Source: an uncultured Sulfolobales archaeon (lineage in GTDB: Archaea; Thermoproteota; Thermoprotei_A; Sulfolobales; NBVN01). From it: DNA of 62,706 nt. Numbering within the stretch: position 1 is the stretch's first letter; each line of letters starts with the position of its first letter. A program made the translations under genes and the position numbers. Location of the stretch: contig CALJEN010000008.1 of the NCBI GenBank assembly GCA_938073905.1, positions 1 to 62,706 on the forward strand, read 5' to 3'. The notes under the pieces were generated by a model, which was not told the DNA's origin, made no database searches, and saw only the letters and a list, made by a program, of their open reading frames with translations. This document shows, piece by piece, positions 42,848-50,903 of the stretch.

Positions 42848-42899
42848 CATGTTTGAATATATATTAACACATGTAATATATATGTAGAAATATTAAACC
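42848..42899 (+). promoter_or_regulatory. pst promoter with AT-rich dyads
   Basis: CATGT (42848-42852) and ACATG (42869-42873) are inverted; ACAT (42869-42872) and ATGT (42882-42885) form an overlapping dyad. The TATA box AAATATTAAACC (42888-42899) follows about 30 bp before ATG 42926. This is the most AT-rich block in the area. It is a good candidate site for the AbrB-PhoU regulator. The rest of the 42687-42847 interval shows no gene. Confidence 0.55.
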
Positions 42900-42925
42900 T
42901 TAATAGCTCTACGTAGTGTCGCTAG

Positions 42926-44095
42926 ATGGTGGGACGCGTGAAAACGAGCACGATGCGAGTGATCGTGGCGGTGGTGCTAGTCGTGGTAGCACTGGGCGCC
43001 GTCTGGATACTGCTGCAGGAGAGAAGCGGAGCACCGGCAGCGGTGACCGAGACACCGGCTACCGGGACTCGCCAGGTCTACGTAGTGGGCGGTGGAGCGA
43101 CCTTCATCAACCCGCAGATGCAGAAGTGGATCAGGGACTACATGGAAGAGACCGGTGGGAGAGTGGTGGTGAACTACCAGTCCATAGGCAGTGGAGCCGG
43201 GGAGGCGAAGTGGCTCGAGGGAGCCCTCGACTTCGGTGTCAGCGACATAGCCATATCCAAGGCCGGCTACGAGAAGCTCCTCGCGAGCGGAAAGAAGTTC
43301 ATCCAGGTGCCCCTGGTGGCCGGCAGTGTGGCGATAGTCTACAACTTGCCTGAGTTCGCCGAGGCCGGGTGCGTTCTGAGGCTGAGCGGCGAGGTGGTAG
43401 CGGACACATACCTGGGGAACATAATCAAGTGGTCCGACCCTAGGATCGTCGAGCTCCAGGAGGAGAGGTGCCGGGGAAGGCTCCCGGACAAGGAGATATT
43501 CGGAGTCCACAGGAGCGACGGCAGCGGGACTACGGCCCTCTTCACGATGTACCTGACGCTGGTCTCGAGGGAGTGGGCCGAGAAGATCGGCTACGGATAC
43601 ACCGTCACCTGGCCGAGGGACGCGCTCGGGCTTGGCGAGGGAGGTAGGGGGAACGAGGGGGTCTCGGCCAAGGTTCAGAACACTCCCTACTCCATCGGCT
43701 ACGTCGAGACGGCCTACGCCATACAGCTGAAGCTCCCGGTGGCCGCGCTGAGGAACAGGGACGGGTACTTCGTGCTCCCCAACGAGACGACGGTTTCCGA
43801 GGCTCTGAAGAGGGCCGCGCTCGAGCTGCCGGGACCCCACGAGTTCTGGGGAGACCTGCCCCTCAGACACTATATGAACAGAGAGGGCAGGCTGTCGTAC
43901 CCGATCGTAGGGACTCCGGTGGCCTTCGTGTACCTGGACGTTCCCGCGGAGACCTCGAGAGCCCTCTACGACTTCCTCAAGTGGGTCCTGACGAAGGGGC
44001 AGATGCGGGAGCACCTCGTCGAGGGCTTCCTGCCGCTGCCGGAGGAGCTCAGGGCGAGAGCGCTCCAGTACCTCGAGAGCCTCGTGAGGACGTAG
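42926..44095 (+). CDS. pstS: Phosphate ABC transporter substrate-binding protein PstS
   Basis: This 389-residue protein has an N-terminal membrane anchor (VIVAVVLVVVALGAVWILL), a short Thr/Pro-rich linker, and the PstS fold: VVGGGATFINPQMQKW, NYQSIGSGAGEAKWLEG, FGVSDIAIS, and RSDGSGTTALF which binds phosphate. It captures phosphate outside the cell and hands it to PstCA. It heads the pst operon behind the dyad-bearing promoter. Confidence 0.95.
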   Translation: MVGRVKTSTMRVIVAVVLVVVALGAVWILLQERSGAPAAVTETPATGTRQVYVVGGGATFINPQMQKWIRDYMEETGGRVVVNYQSIGSGAGEAKWLEGALDFGVSDIAISKAGYEKLLASGKKFIQVPLVAGSVAIVYNLPEFAEAGCVLRLSGEVVADTYLGNIIKWSDPRIVELQEERCRGRLPDKEIFGVHRSDGSGTTALFTMYLTLVSREWAEKIGYGYTVTWPRDALGLGEGGRGNEGVSAKVQNTPYSIGYVETAYAIQLKLPVAALRNRDGYFVLPNETTVSEALKRAALELPGPHEFWGDLPLRHYMNREGRLSYPIVGTPVAFVYLDVPAETSRALYDFLKWVLTKGQMREHLVEGFLPLPEELRARALQYLESLVRT

Positions 44096-44119
44096 CGAGA
44101 AGGGCTACGGGAGCGAGCG

Positions 44120-45022
44120 ATGAGGGCCAGCACCAAGCGCACCGCGGATCTTTTCGCTCTCAACTCGTTGTTTAACGCGGTCCTGATCCTGTCCGTGGCC
44201 CTGGTGGTAGCCGTCCTCCTCCTCGAGAGCTTGCCTATGATATACCGCGATGGGATCGGGCCTCTGGTCACCAGCGTCTGGAACCCCGCGAGGGAGGAGT
44301 ACGGCTTCCTGTTCGCACTGGGGGGAACTCTGGTGACGGCCTCCCTAGCCCTCCTGCTGTCGCTCGCCCTCTCGGTGGGGTCAGCGGTCATGTACGCGGA
44401 GTTTGTCCCCCCGAGTCTGAGGCCAGTGGTGAGGAACCTCATGGACCTCGCAGCCTCCATGCCTTCCGTGATCTACGGGCTATGGGGATTGAGGGTTCTC
44501 TCCCCCTTCCTGAGGAACCACCTGATGGAGCCTCTCTCGGCACTCGGCCTCTCCGGGATCCTCGGGACTCCCTCGCCGGCGGGGACGTCGCTCCTCTCGG
44601 CGTCGATCCTTCTGGCCATAATGGTTACCCCCTTCGCTTCGGCGATAATCAGGGAGAGGCTCCTGGCGGTGCCCCAGCACGTCCGGGAGGCGCTGTACTC
44701 CCTAGGTCTCACCAAGCCCGAGGTGGTCCTCATCGAGCTCAGGTACATCAGGAGGTCCGTGCTGACAGCCATGGCGGTCTCCTTCAGCCGCGCGGTTGGT
44801 GAGACTGCGGCGGTAGCCATGGTGGTGGGCAACACCGTCAACCCGAACTTCTTCAGAGTGTTTAGCCCCGGGTACACCATATCCAGCCTAATAGCAGACC
44901 AGTACCCCAACGCCGAGGCGTACTACTACATGGCCCCCGCACTGTTCTACGCGGCCCTAGTGATGTTCGCCATAGGCCTCGCCGTGAACCTCGCGCTCCT
45001 GAGGTACGGTGAGACGAGATGA
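44120..45022 (+). CDS. pstC: Phosphate ABC transporter permease PstC
   Basis: This 300-residue membrane protein has about six membrane helices and the permease loop REALYSLGLTKPEVVLIELRYIRRSVLTAMAVSFSRAVGETAAV, whose EAA-type motif contacts PstB. Its length and the ASMPSVIYGLWGL segment are typical of PstC. The stop overlaps the start of pstA by four bases. Confidence 0.93.
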   Translation: MRASTKRTADLFALNSLFNAVLILSVALVVAVLLLESLPMIYRDGIGPLVTSVWNPAREEYGFLFALGGTLVTASLALLLSLALSVGSAVMYAEFVPPSLRPVVRNLMDLAASMPSVIYGLWGLRVLSPFLRNHLMEPLSALGLSGILGTPSPAGTSLLSASILLAIMVTPFASAIIRERLLAVPQHVREALYSLGLTKPEVVLIELRYIRRSVLTAMAVSFSRAVGETAAVAMVVGNTVNPNFFRVFSPGYTISSLIADQYPNAEAYYYMAPALFYAALVMFAIGLAVNLALLRYGETR

Positions 45023-45933
45023 GGCTCCCCACATCGAGAGCGGTCAAGTCGACGGCCTTAACGGCTGCGGTGGCCCTAGCCTTCGCTCTCTCCGTCGCGC
45101 CGATACTGCACCTGATGGCTACCGTGGTCTACAGGGGGGCCACCGTTGTAGTGAGAAACTTCCCGTCGATACTCTTTGACATCCCGGCCGCTCCCGGAGA
45201 TCATCAGGTGGGCGGTATAGGGCCCCACATCCTCGGCACGGCCTTGCTCACCTCTATAGCGTTCGCCATCGGGGTCCCGATATCCCTGCTGGCGGCCGTG
45301 TTCACGGCCGAGGCTATTCGGAGGTGGGAGAGGATGGTCGGGAGGTGGACTAGACTGCTGGTCCACATGATGTTGGAGTTCCCGACCATAGTGATAGGTC
45401 TCGCCGTCTACGGGGTCATGGCATCCATAACACCCTTCGTGAGAGCTTTCGTGCCCGGGTTCAGGCCGTTCAGCCTCCTCTCTGGCGTGGTGGCGCTCGT
45501 CCTGGTCGCGGCTCCCTACATGTACCTGCAGATCGAGGACGGGCTGAAGTCCGTTCCCCAGCACGTGAGGGAGGCCATATACTCTCTGGGGGCCAGCAGG
45601 TTCGTGGCGTCGCTCGTCCTCCTGAGGTACCTGAAGTCGACGGTCTACGCCGCGCTATCCATAGCTCTGGCGAGGATGGTGAGCGAGACGGCGGCCCTCT
45701 TCTTTACAGCTTTCGGGTCCAACGTGTACCCCCCTCTCGACACCGACTCCCTCTTCAGACCCGTGGGCAGCCTCACCCTAGCGGTCTACACGTTCGGGCT
45801 CTCCGGCTACGAGAACTGGATCGAGCTGAGCTGGGCGGCCTCGTTCATGCTCCTCCTGCTCTGCCTGACCCTTTTTGGGCTGACCAAGCTCCTTCTGCGG
45901 GGTGAGAGGCGTGGACTACGCGGTCTACGTTAA
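45019..45933 (+). CDS. pstA: Phosphate ABC transporter permease PstA
   Basis: This 304-residue membrane protein is the second permease, with GIGPHILGTALLTSIAFAIGVP near the front, EFPTIVIGLAVYG, and the EAA loop REAIYSLGASRFVASLVLLRYLKSTVYAA followed by ARMVSETAALFFTA. It pairs with PstC. It overlaps pstC by four bases at the start, and its end overlaps pstB by 23 bp. Confidence 0.93.
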   Translation: MRLPTSRAVKSTALTAAVALAFALSVAPILHLMATVVYRGATVVVRNFPSILFDIPAAPGDHQVGGIGPHILGTALLTSIAFAIGVPISLLAAVFTAEAIRRWERMVGRWTRLLVHMMLEFPTIVIGLAVYGVMASITPFVRAFVPGFRPFSLLSGVVALVLVAAPYMYLQIEDGLKSVPQHVREAIYSLGASRFVASLVLLRYLKSTVYAALSIALARMVSETAALFFTAFGSNVYPPLDTDSLFRPVGSLTLAVYTFGLSGYENWIELSWAASFMLLLLCLTLFGLTKLLLRGERRGLRGLR

Positions 45934-46672
45934 GGACCTGTGGGTCAGCATAGGCGGTAGGGAGATACTCAAGGGCGTCAACCTCGAGGTGCCGCGCAAC
46001 GTAGTGTTCGCCGTAATGGGCCCCTCCGGGAGCGGTAAGTCGACCCTCCTGAGGACACTCAACAGGATCCTAGACCTCTACGAGGGGGTGTCTGTGAGGG
46101 GGAGAGTGGTGGTAGAGGGGATCGACGTCTACGACTCGAGGACGGACCCGCCCGCTGTCAGGCGGCTGGTGGGTATGGTGTTCCAGATGCCGAACCCCAT
46201 ACCGAACCTGAGCATATACGACAACGTAGCCCTGGGACCCAAGATCAACAAGCTGGTCAGGTCGAGGAAGGAGCTCGACGAGCTGGTCAGGTGGGCGCTC
46301 GAGAAGGCCTACCTGTGGAACGAGGTCGAGGACAGGCTCGACGCGCCTGCCTCCAAGCTCTCGGGAGGCCAGCAGCAGAGGCTGTGCATCGCGAGGGCCC
46401 TGGCCATGAAGCCCAGGGTCTTGATGATGGACGAGCCCACGTCCAACCTGGACGCCGTCGCCACGGCCGAGATAGAGAAGCTGATAATAGAGCTCAAGCG
46501 CGACGTCACGGTGATACTGGTGACGCACAACTCGTTCCAGGCATCCAGGGTAGCGGATCACGTGGCCTTCATGTACGATGGGCAGATCCTGGAGGTGGGT
46601 CCGACGGGGCGGGTGTTCACCAGGCCCGCGCATAAGCTCACGGAGAGGTACATAACGGGGAAGTTCGGGTGA
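45911..46672 (+). CDS. pstB: Phosphate ABC transporter ATP-binding protein PstB
   Basis: This ATPase of about 253 residues drives the transporter. It has Walker A GPSGSGKST, FQMPNPIPNLSIYDNVALG (PstB-specific Q loop), LSGGQQQRLCIARAL, and LMMDEPTSNLD with the VTHNSFQASR switch. GTG 45911 has GGGGTGAG just upstream; the start at 45902 is the longer choice and has no such site. The first bases overlap pstA. Confidence 0.95.
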   Translation: MDYAVYVKDLWVSIGGREILKGVNLEVPRNVVFAVMGPSGSGKSTLLRTLNRILDLYEGVSVRGRVVVEGIDVYDSRTDPPAVRRLVGMVFQMPNPIPNLSIYDNVALGPKINKLVRSRKELDELVRWALEKAYLWNEVEDRLDAPASKLSGGQQQRLCIARALAMKPRVLMMDEPTSNLDAVATAEIEKLIIELKRDVTVILVTHNSFQASRVADHVAFMYDGQILEVGPTGRVFTRPAHKLTERYITGKFG

Positions 46673-46676
46673 GACC

Positions 46677-47294
46677 GTGAGACCCATAGACGCAGCCCTC
46701 GAGGACATAAGGAGGGAGCTGAACGGGCTCTCCAGCATCGTCTCGGATATCTTGGTGAACCTCGTCAGCAAGAACTGGAGCCTCGAGTACTACGCGCGGA
46801 GAGCGGCCGAGGCCGGGGAGCTGAAGGAGAGGGTGAGGGAGAAGGTGATCGAGGCCATAGCCCGCTTTCAGCCCGCGGCGTCCGACCTCGACAGCCTCGT
46901 GCTGTTCTACGAGATGTCCTACGGCCTCTTCAGGTTCTCCAGGTACGCGCTAGACCTCGTGAGAGCTCTGTCGATCATCGAGGCGCCGAGCTGCGACCTG
47001 AGGTACTCGTCGAGTGCGTCTCAGTCGGCCCTCACGCTGGTCAACATGTCCATCAGGTTGCTCCCGACCTACCGAGGCTCTCCGCACGCCGCTAGGACTG
47101 AGGACGCCCTGAGCTTCGCGGAGGCCCTCGAAAAGGAGGTCGACGAGACTCTCTCAGCCGCCCTGATGGAGGCCTCCGGGCGGGCGGACCAGTGCCTGAT
47201 GCTCGACCTGCTCTCGGTGGTCTTCCTCGAGAGGATAGCCGACCACAGCATCTACCTAATACGCAAGCTCGCGGCGCTCGAGCGAGCCGCCTAG
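46677..47294 (+). CDS. phoU: PhoU domain protein
   Basis: This 205-residue all-helical protein is a PhoU homologue, which modulates Pst transport according to phosphate supply. It shows helical repeats with DAALEDIRRELNGLSSIVSDIL at the front and VVFLERIADHSIYLIRKL at the end, the ERIADH motif being typical. GTG 46677 follows the pstB stop by four bases. Thus the cluster has two PhoU-type proteins, one with and one without a DNA-binding domain. Confidence 0.88.
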   Translation: MRPIDAALEDIRRELNGLSSIVSDILVNLVSKNWSLEYYARRAAEAGELKERVREKVIEAIARFQPAASDLDSLVLFYEMSYGLFRFSRYALDLVRALSIIEAPSCDLRYSSSASQSALTLVNMSIRLLPTYRGSPHAARTEDALSFAEALEKEVDETLSAALMEASGRADQCLMLDLLSVVFLERIADHSIYLIRKLAALERAA

Positions 47295-47321
47295 CCGTTC
47301 AGAGAGCTCCCGGGTTCGGAT

Positions 47322-47337
47322 GCAGTTCCTGGACAGT
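47322..47337 (+). repeat. 16-bp motif shared with 56120-56135
   Basis: GCAGTTCCTGGACAGT here and GCAGTTCCTAAACAGT at 56120-56135 agree at 14 of 16 positions. Both lie close to transposon-like relics. I did not see it elsewhere in the window. Confidence 0.45.
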
Positions 47338-47449
47338 GAACCTTGTGTACCCCCTCCCGACACTATATGACAACGATAGCGAAAGTTTACAAACCCCGAA
47401 ACTCTCAGAAACTCGATAACAGTGCCCGGAGCCGAGGCCCAGGTGGATC

Positions 47450-47740
47450 GTGGGGCTCAGCGCGCACCTGTCCAGGGAGACTATCGGGAGGGTAGACGCT
47501 CTCGCCGAGAGGTGGGGGGTCTCGCGGAGAGCATGCGTCAGGACTCTGGTCGCCGAGTGCCTCAGGACTAGGTGCTACGAGGCGGTGGCGACCACATCCC
47601 TATCGCTCTCGTATCCGCACCTCCCGCACCTCGAGACCCTGCGCCCATTCGGTGCTAGCCTCCCACCACATACCGGGCACAGGGTGGAGCTATGCTACTC
47701 GTATTCCCTCCAGACGTACCCACACTTGGTGCACTTGTAG
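47450..47740 (+). CDS. Small RHH-like ORF running into antisense of a TnpB relic
   Basis: The first 45 residues (GLSAHLSRETIGRVDALAERWGVSRRACVRTLVAECL) look like a ribbon-helix-helix DNA-binding domain, with a strand and two helices. GTG 47450 has AGGTGG three bases upstream. The remaining 50 residues have no protein character and are antisense to the TnpB fragment at 47575-47694 and to the end of tfs. The gene may have lost its own C-terminus when that relic arrived. The 155-bp interval before it contains a possible TATA (AGTTTACAAA) near 47386. Confidence 0.4.
   Translation: MGLSAHLSRETIGRVDALAERWGVSRRACVRTLVAECLRTRCYEAVATTSLSLSYPHLPHLETLRPFGASLPPHTGHRVELCYSYSLQTYPHLVHL
47575..47694 (-). 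pseudogene. TnpB (IS200/IS605-type) C-terminal zinc-finger relic
   Basis: In the minus frame directly after the tfs stop there are 39 codons and a TAG. They hold SSTLCPVCGGRL, then RCGRCGYESDRDVV. This is the four-cysteine zinc finger (CxxC-x13-CxxC) of TnpB with the following RuvC-III motif DRD. Only the last part is left: there is no start codon and the upstream domain is replaced by tfs. TnpB is the RNA-guided nuclease of IS200/IS605 elements. The fragment cannot be active. Confidence 0.75.
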
Positions 47741-48027
47741 ATCCTCGTGGGAGGCTCGTCCGCTCTCCGCGTCTGGAGCACCTCGTAGTAGGCCTCCTCG
47801 TTGCCGCACTTCGGGCACTTGACCCCTCGCGCTATGGGCAGCCCGATCCGGCTAGCGCCCTCATCGACTATCACCGTTCTCCCCTCCTTCCTCTTGGTCA
47901 CCACCTGGGAGTGCCTGTAGTCCGACCTGGCTTTCTTCGAGTACCCGCACCTTGGACAGGCGAGCACGACCTCGTCATTCTCCCTCCTCGGGAGCATCAG
48001 CGACCCGCACTTCGGGCAGAACTCCAT
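47695..48027 (-). CDS. tfs: Transcription factor S (TFIIS-like)
   Basis: This 110-residue factor rescues stalled RNA polymerase by stimulating transcript cleavage. It has an N-terminal zinc ribbon (FCPKCGSLM and CPRCGY) and a C-terminal TFIIS ribbon (CPKCGNEEAYYEVLQTRRADEPPTRIYKCTKCGYVW) with the acidic DE hairpin that enters the polymerase. The protein is complete. The TnpB relic starts right after its stop in the same frame. It is the last gene of the rpoL cluster. Confidence 0.95.
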   Translation of the reverse strand: MEFCPKCGSLMLPRRENDEVVLACPRCGYSKKARSDYRHSQVVTKRKEGRTVIVDEGASRIGLPIARGVKCPKCGNEEAYYEVLQTRRADEPPTRIYKCTKCGYVWREYE

Positions 48028-48033
48028 CCTCTC

Positions 48034-48402
48034 CTACCACCCCACTAGTGAGGCGAGCTCCTCAGATAAGCGCTCCAGGAGCTCCTTGAAGCTCGCGACC
48101 GCCTCCCTCAACTGCCCCGGCAGCTCGAGCGAGGACTCCGGCTCCGGTTCGTCCACCTCTACTGCTATAGCCGAGAACTGCTTCAGCACCCTGTTCAGCT
48201 CGTCCTCGCCGTCCACTACGAAAACCTTCTCCAGACCCTTCGCGCCCCGAAGTATCAGGACTACGGCTAGACCTAGGGACCTCGACCTCTTGATCAGAGC
48301 GATCCTGGCCTCCTTCTTGTTCCCGGGAGCACCGGCTCTGCGGCGGTCGCCGGAGACTCCTCCACCCGCGAGAGATCTAGCGGTAGCGGTGCGATGTCCC
48401 AA
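48034..48402 (-). CDS. Hypothetical protein between rpoL and tfs
   Basis: This 122-residue protein has a low-complexity basic N-terminus (about 1-35), then an alpha/beta stretch (LGLAVVLILRGAKGLEKVFVVDG) and an acidic helical C-terminus. I do not recognise it. TTG 48402 follows the rpoL stop by three bases and has GGAGG in the rpoL 3' end. It probably is co-transcribed with rpoL and tfs, and so may relate to transcription; this is inference. Confidence 0.55.
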   Translation of the reverse strand: MGHRTATARSLAGGGVSGDRRRAGAPGNKKEARIALIKRSRSLGLAVVLILRGAKGLEKVFVVDGEDELNRVLKQFSAIAVEVDEPEPESSLELPGQLREAVASFKELLERLSEELASLVGW

Positions 48403-48405
48403 CTG

Positions 48406-48711
48406 CTAGCCCTCCGGAGGGACCCCCAGAGCTTCCGCGAGCTTCTCCGCGAGCTCGTCGCTCAGGCTTATGAGCCCCTCGACCACCTCCCTGAGCACTT
48501 CGGCGGCCGGCTTGCTGCCGTCGGTCACTATCCTCAGGACGAAGGCCTCCTCCAGCGGGTGCTCTATGCTGTACGCGGCCAGCCTCACGTTCGGGTGCTT
48601 GAGGGCGGACTTGGCGAGGAGGTTGCCCAGGGTGTGTGTCTCTCCAAAGACCTTGACTATGAGCTCCCTCTCGTCAGCCTTCCTGACCTCCAGCTTCACC
48701 CCCAGCGGCAC
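48406..48711 (-). CDS. rpoL: DNA-directed RNA polymerase subunit L (Rpb11-like)
   Basis: This 101-residue subunit pairs with RpoD in the RNA polymerase assembly platform, like alpha or Rpb3/Rpb11. It carries FGETHTLGNLLAKSAL, and then YSIEHPLEEAFVLRIVTDG, both signature parts. It overlaps the preceding gene by 38 bp. Confidence 0.95.
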   Translation of the reverse strand: MPLGVKLEVRKADERELIVKVFGETHTLGNLLAKSALKHPNVRLAAYSIEHPLEEAFVLRIVTDGSKPAAEVLREVVEGLISLSDELAEKLAEALGVPPEG

Positions 48712-49306
48712 CTAGTCCCGAGGTGTGTATTTTAGCTAATAAGCTGCTCCACTCCGCGTTCAGCCTGAGCCTGTGGTTCTCCTCGACGAGCCCCGCCCGC
48801 TTCAGCTCTTCGAGAACGCTCTCGGCGTCGTAGCCGAGTGCGGACAGGGCCGCCAGGAGGGCCTTCAGGCTGCGGGAGGCTCTGGGGTAGTCCCTGGACA
48901 CCCTCTCGATCTCCTCGGTCACCCTGCGGGCCAGCTCGACCACGACGTCCGGGGGAGCGCTCGAGACCAGCCTGCCTTCGCGCACCTCGGCCTCGTAGCC
49001 CTGGGCTCTCAGCAGCGGTACCAAGATGCGGAGAGCCGTCGGCTTTCCAGTGAGGAGGGGCAACGCCTCTAGGCGAAGCTCGCGCGACCTCCCGGACTTG
49101 AACCCCCTGACCTCCCTCCACTTCCTGTAGGCATCCATCAGGGCCCTCTTGGCCCGGGAGACTGCACTCGGAGGTCCGGAGATGGTCACCTCGAGGACGT
49201 CCCCCCGTATCCTATAGGTCATCTGGGACGGGCGTACTCCCCTGGAGCCGGAGATGAACTCCGCGAGCTCCCCGCAGGCCACCGGGTCCTCGCACTTCAG
49301 CCTCAT
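48674..49306 (-). CDS. Conserved archaeal protein (DUF2067-like)
   Basis: This 210-residue protein resembles an archaeal family of unknown function that I recall as DUF2067, often found near RNA polymerase or RNA-processing genes. The N-terminal part (RLKCEDPVACGELAEFISG, then VLEVTISGPPSAVSRAKRAL) looks like a small alpha/beta or KH-like fold. The C-terminal part is helical (SLKALLAALSALGYDAESVLEELKRAGLVEE). I chose ATG 49306 because it overlaps the stop of a small upstream gene in ATGA form and has GGAGG five bases before. GTG 49324 is the longer choice. Confidence 0.7.
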   Translation of the reverse strand: MRLKCEDPVACGELAEFISGSRGVRPSQMTYRIRGDVLEVTISGPPSAVSRAKRALMDAYRKWREVRGFKSGRSRELRLEALPLLTGKPTALRILVPLLRAQGYEAEVREGRLVSSAPPDVVVELARRVTEEIERVSRDYPRASRSLKALLAALSALGYDAESVLEELKRAGLVEENHRLRLNAEWSSLLAKIHTSGLGAAGGEAGGQEG

Positions 49307-49446
49307 CCTCGCCTCCACAGCCACTCACCGACTGAGCGCGAGCTACTGGAACGCGTTCTATGCTTTATCTCGGTAGAGCTCTCCGCGAGAAGCGTCATGT
49401 CCGTGGAGAAGGGTGGCCGCCTGGAGGGGGCGTCCTCATCCTCCAT
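49303..49446 (-). CDS. 47-residue small protein translationally coupled to the DUF2067-like gene
   Basis: ATG 49446 has GGAGG seven bases upstream and a TATA-like CCATTTATTT at about 49475-49484. The product is 47 residues long, begins MEDEDAPSRRPPFS, and is hydrophilic with a Ser/Arg-rich end. Its TGA overlaps ATG 49306 of the next gene as ATGA. These signals support a real small gene, though the amino-acid sequence itself is not recognised. Confidence 0.45.
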   Translation of the reverse strand: MEDEDAPSRRPPFSTDMTLLAESSTEIKHRTRSSSSRSVGEWLWRRG

Positions 49447-49574
49447 ACCTAGACCTCCCTCGCTGTTCAGGGGGCTTGCTCGAAATAAATGGCTCTCGCT
49501 CACCTCCGTCAGAATTCGTGTTATACGGCGGAGCGAGGAAAATCTACGATATCGTTTGGAGTAGGGGCGGGCCT

Positions 49575-50903
49575 TCACGCCATGGGTTTCGTCAAGTTGA
49601 TGCTCTCCGCTAGCACGTAGGGAGCTCTCGTCGGGATCCTGACCTCCCACCAGCTCACGTCGTAGACCTCCCTGCTCATGGCCTTGATGGACTTGAGCAG
49701 CGTCTCGAACCTGTCGGCTATCCTCACCCTGTCCACGTAGCCCTCCACGCTCCCGCCCCTTATCGCGAGGACGAGGTCGCGAGCCACGGTGGAGAACTGT
49801 CCCTCCACGTAGTTCTGAAGCCTGGTGTACCAGTTGTTCATTATGGCGTAGCCCTCCCTCACCTCGGACACCATCTCCTCGAAGGTGCTGCTGCCCGGCT
49901 CCACCACGAGGTTCCAGGGCCTCGGGTTGGTCCAGCCCGCGTTGCCCGTGCTCGTGGTCTTGAACATCCTGGAGGTGGCGGTGTTGTGGAGCAGCGAGGC
50001 CAGCCTCCCCGCTCTAATTATGGGCTTGTTGTACGTCTCCACCCCCTCGTCGTCGAAGGGTGCGAGGCCCGGTAGCGTGACGTCCCTGGGAGCGTCCGTC
50101 AGGGTGAAGCCCTCCGACGCTACGGCGTCTCCGGCGCTCTTCCCGAGCAGGAAGGACATCCCGAGGAGCACCGCCATGCCCGAGGCCATGGAGGCCACGT
50201 AGTTCAGCAGGTTCCCCACTACTAGGGGCGAGAGGATCACGTCGTACCTGCCGGGCGTGAAGCGGGCCTTGGTCTTGGCGAGCTCCAGGAAGCCTGCCGA
50301 CCTAGACCCGACGTCCTCCACGGCACCGACGTCGAGCTGGGTAGACCCCCAGGCCCAGTGGCCGCTGAGCTCGCCCCTCAGCGACCTCAGGTGGGTCACG
50401 ACCTCAGTCTTGCGGTAGCTCTTGTCGAAGCCCCTGCTCGTGGCCACCGCGACCTCGACCTCGCCGAGCTCGAGCGTCCCGGCGACCCTCTCGGCCCCGG
50501 AGCTCAGCGCCGAGCTCACCATGGCTTCCGCTAGAGGCTTCGGGTCGGAGAGGTGGTCGACGACCCTCCTGTCGTACCCTCCCTCGAGGGGTGCCGGCTC
50601 CCTCGGCTCCGGCGGCTCCGCGTATAGCTCGGACTCCTCGACCCTAGTCACGTAGTCCTCGATCCTCCTCACGGCGTCCAGAACCTCCTCGGGCGACCCC
50701 ACCTCGAACTCCAAGACGGTGAGCCTCCTCTGCTTGCCCAGGAGCAGGTAGACGCTGATGTCCCTCCACATCTGCAGGACTCCGGGCTGGCTGTTCCAGA
50801 TCTTGAGCATCGCGGCGTTCCTGTCGACCACCTTGACTACGACGCTGTCGAACCTCTCCCTCAGGCCCCCGAGCACCCTCTCGGCTACGTCTCGCGCGTT
50901 CAT
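49575..50903 (-). CDS. pmbA: TldE/PmbA family metalloprotease subunit
   Basis: This 442-residue protein is the PmbA (TldE) partner of TldD; together they form a heterodimeric protease that degrades unfolded peptides. It lacks the HExxxH motif, as TldE subunits do. ARFTPGRYDVILSPLVVGNLLNY and FDDEGVETYNKPII are family motifs. ATG 50903 overlaps the tldD stop by four bases; the open frame runs further upstream inside tldD but in a shadow frame. Confidence 0.9.
   Translation of the reverse strand: MNARDVAERVLGGLRERFDSVVVKVVDRNAAMLKIWNSQPGVLQMWRDISVYLLLGKQRRLTVLEFEVGSPEEVLDAVRRIEDYVTRVEESELYAEPPEPREPAPLEGGYDRRVVDHLSDPKPLAEAMVSSALSSGAERVAGTLELGEVEVAVATSRGFDKSYRKTEVVTHLRSLRGELSGHWAWGSTQLDVGAVEDVGSRSAGFLELAKTKARFTPGRYDVILSPLVVGNLLNYVASMASGMAVLLGMSFLLGKSAGDAVASEGFTLTDAPRDVTLPGLAPFDDEGVETYNKPIIRAGRLASLLHNTATSRMFKTTSTGNAGWTNPRPWNLVVEPGSSTFEEMVSEVREGYAIMNNWYTRLQNYVEGQFSTVARDLVLAIRGGSVEGYVDRVRIADRFETLLKSIKAMSREVYDVSWWEVRIPTRAPYVLAESINLTKPMA

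Noticed and set aside
42926-44095. Tungstate or sulfate binding protein in place of PstS
   Set aside because: The RSDGSGTT phosphate-binding motif and the full pstCAB-phoU cluster point to phosphate.
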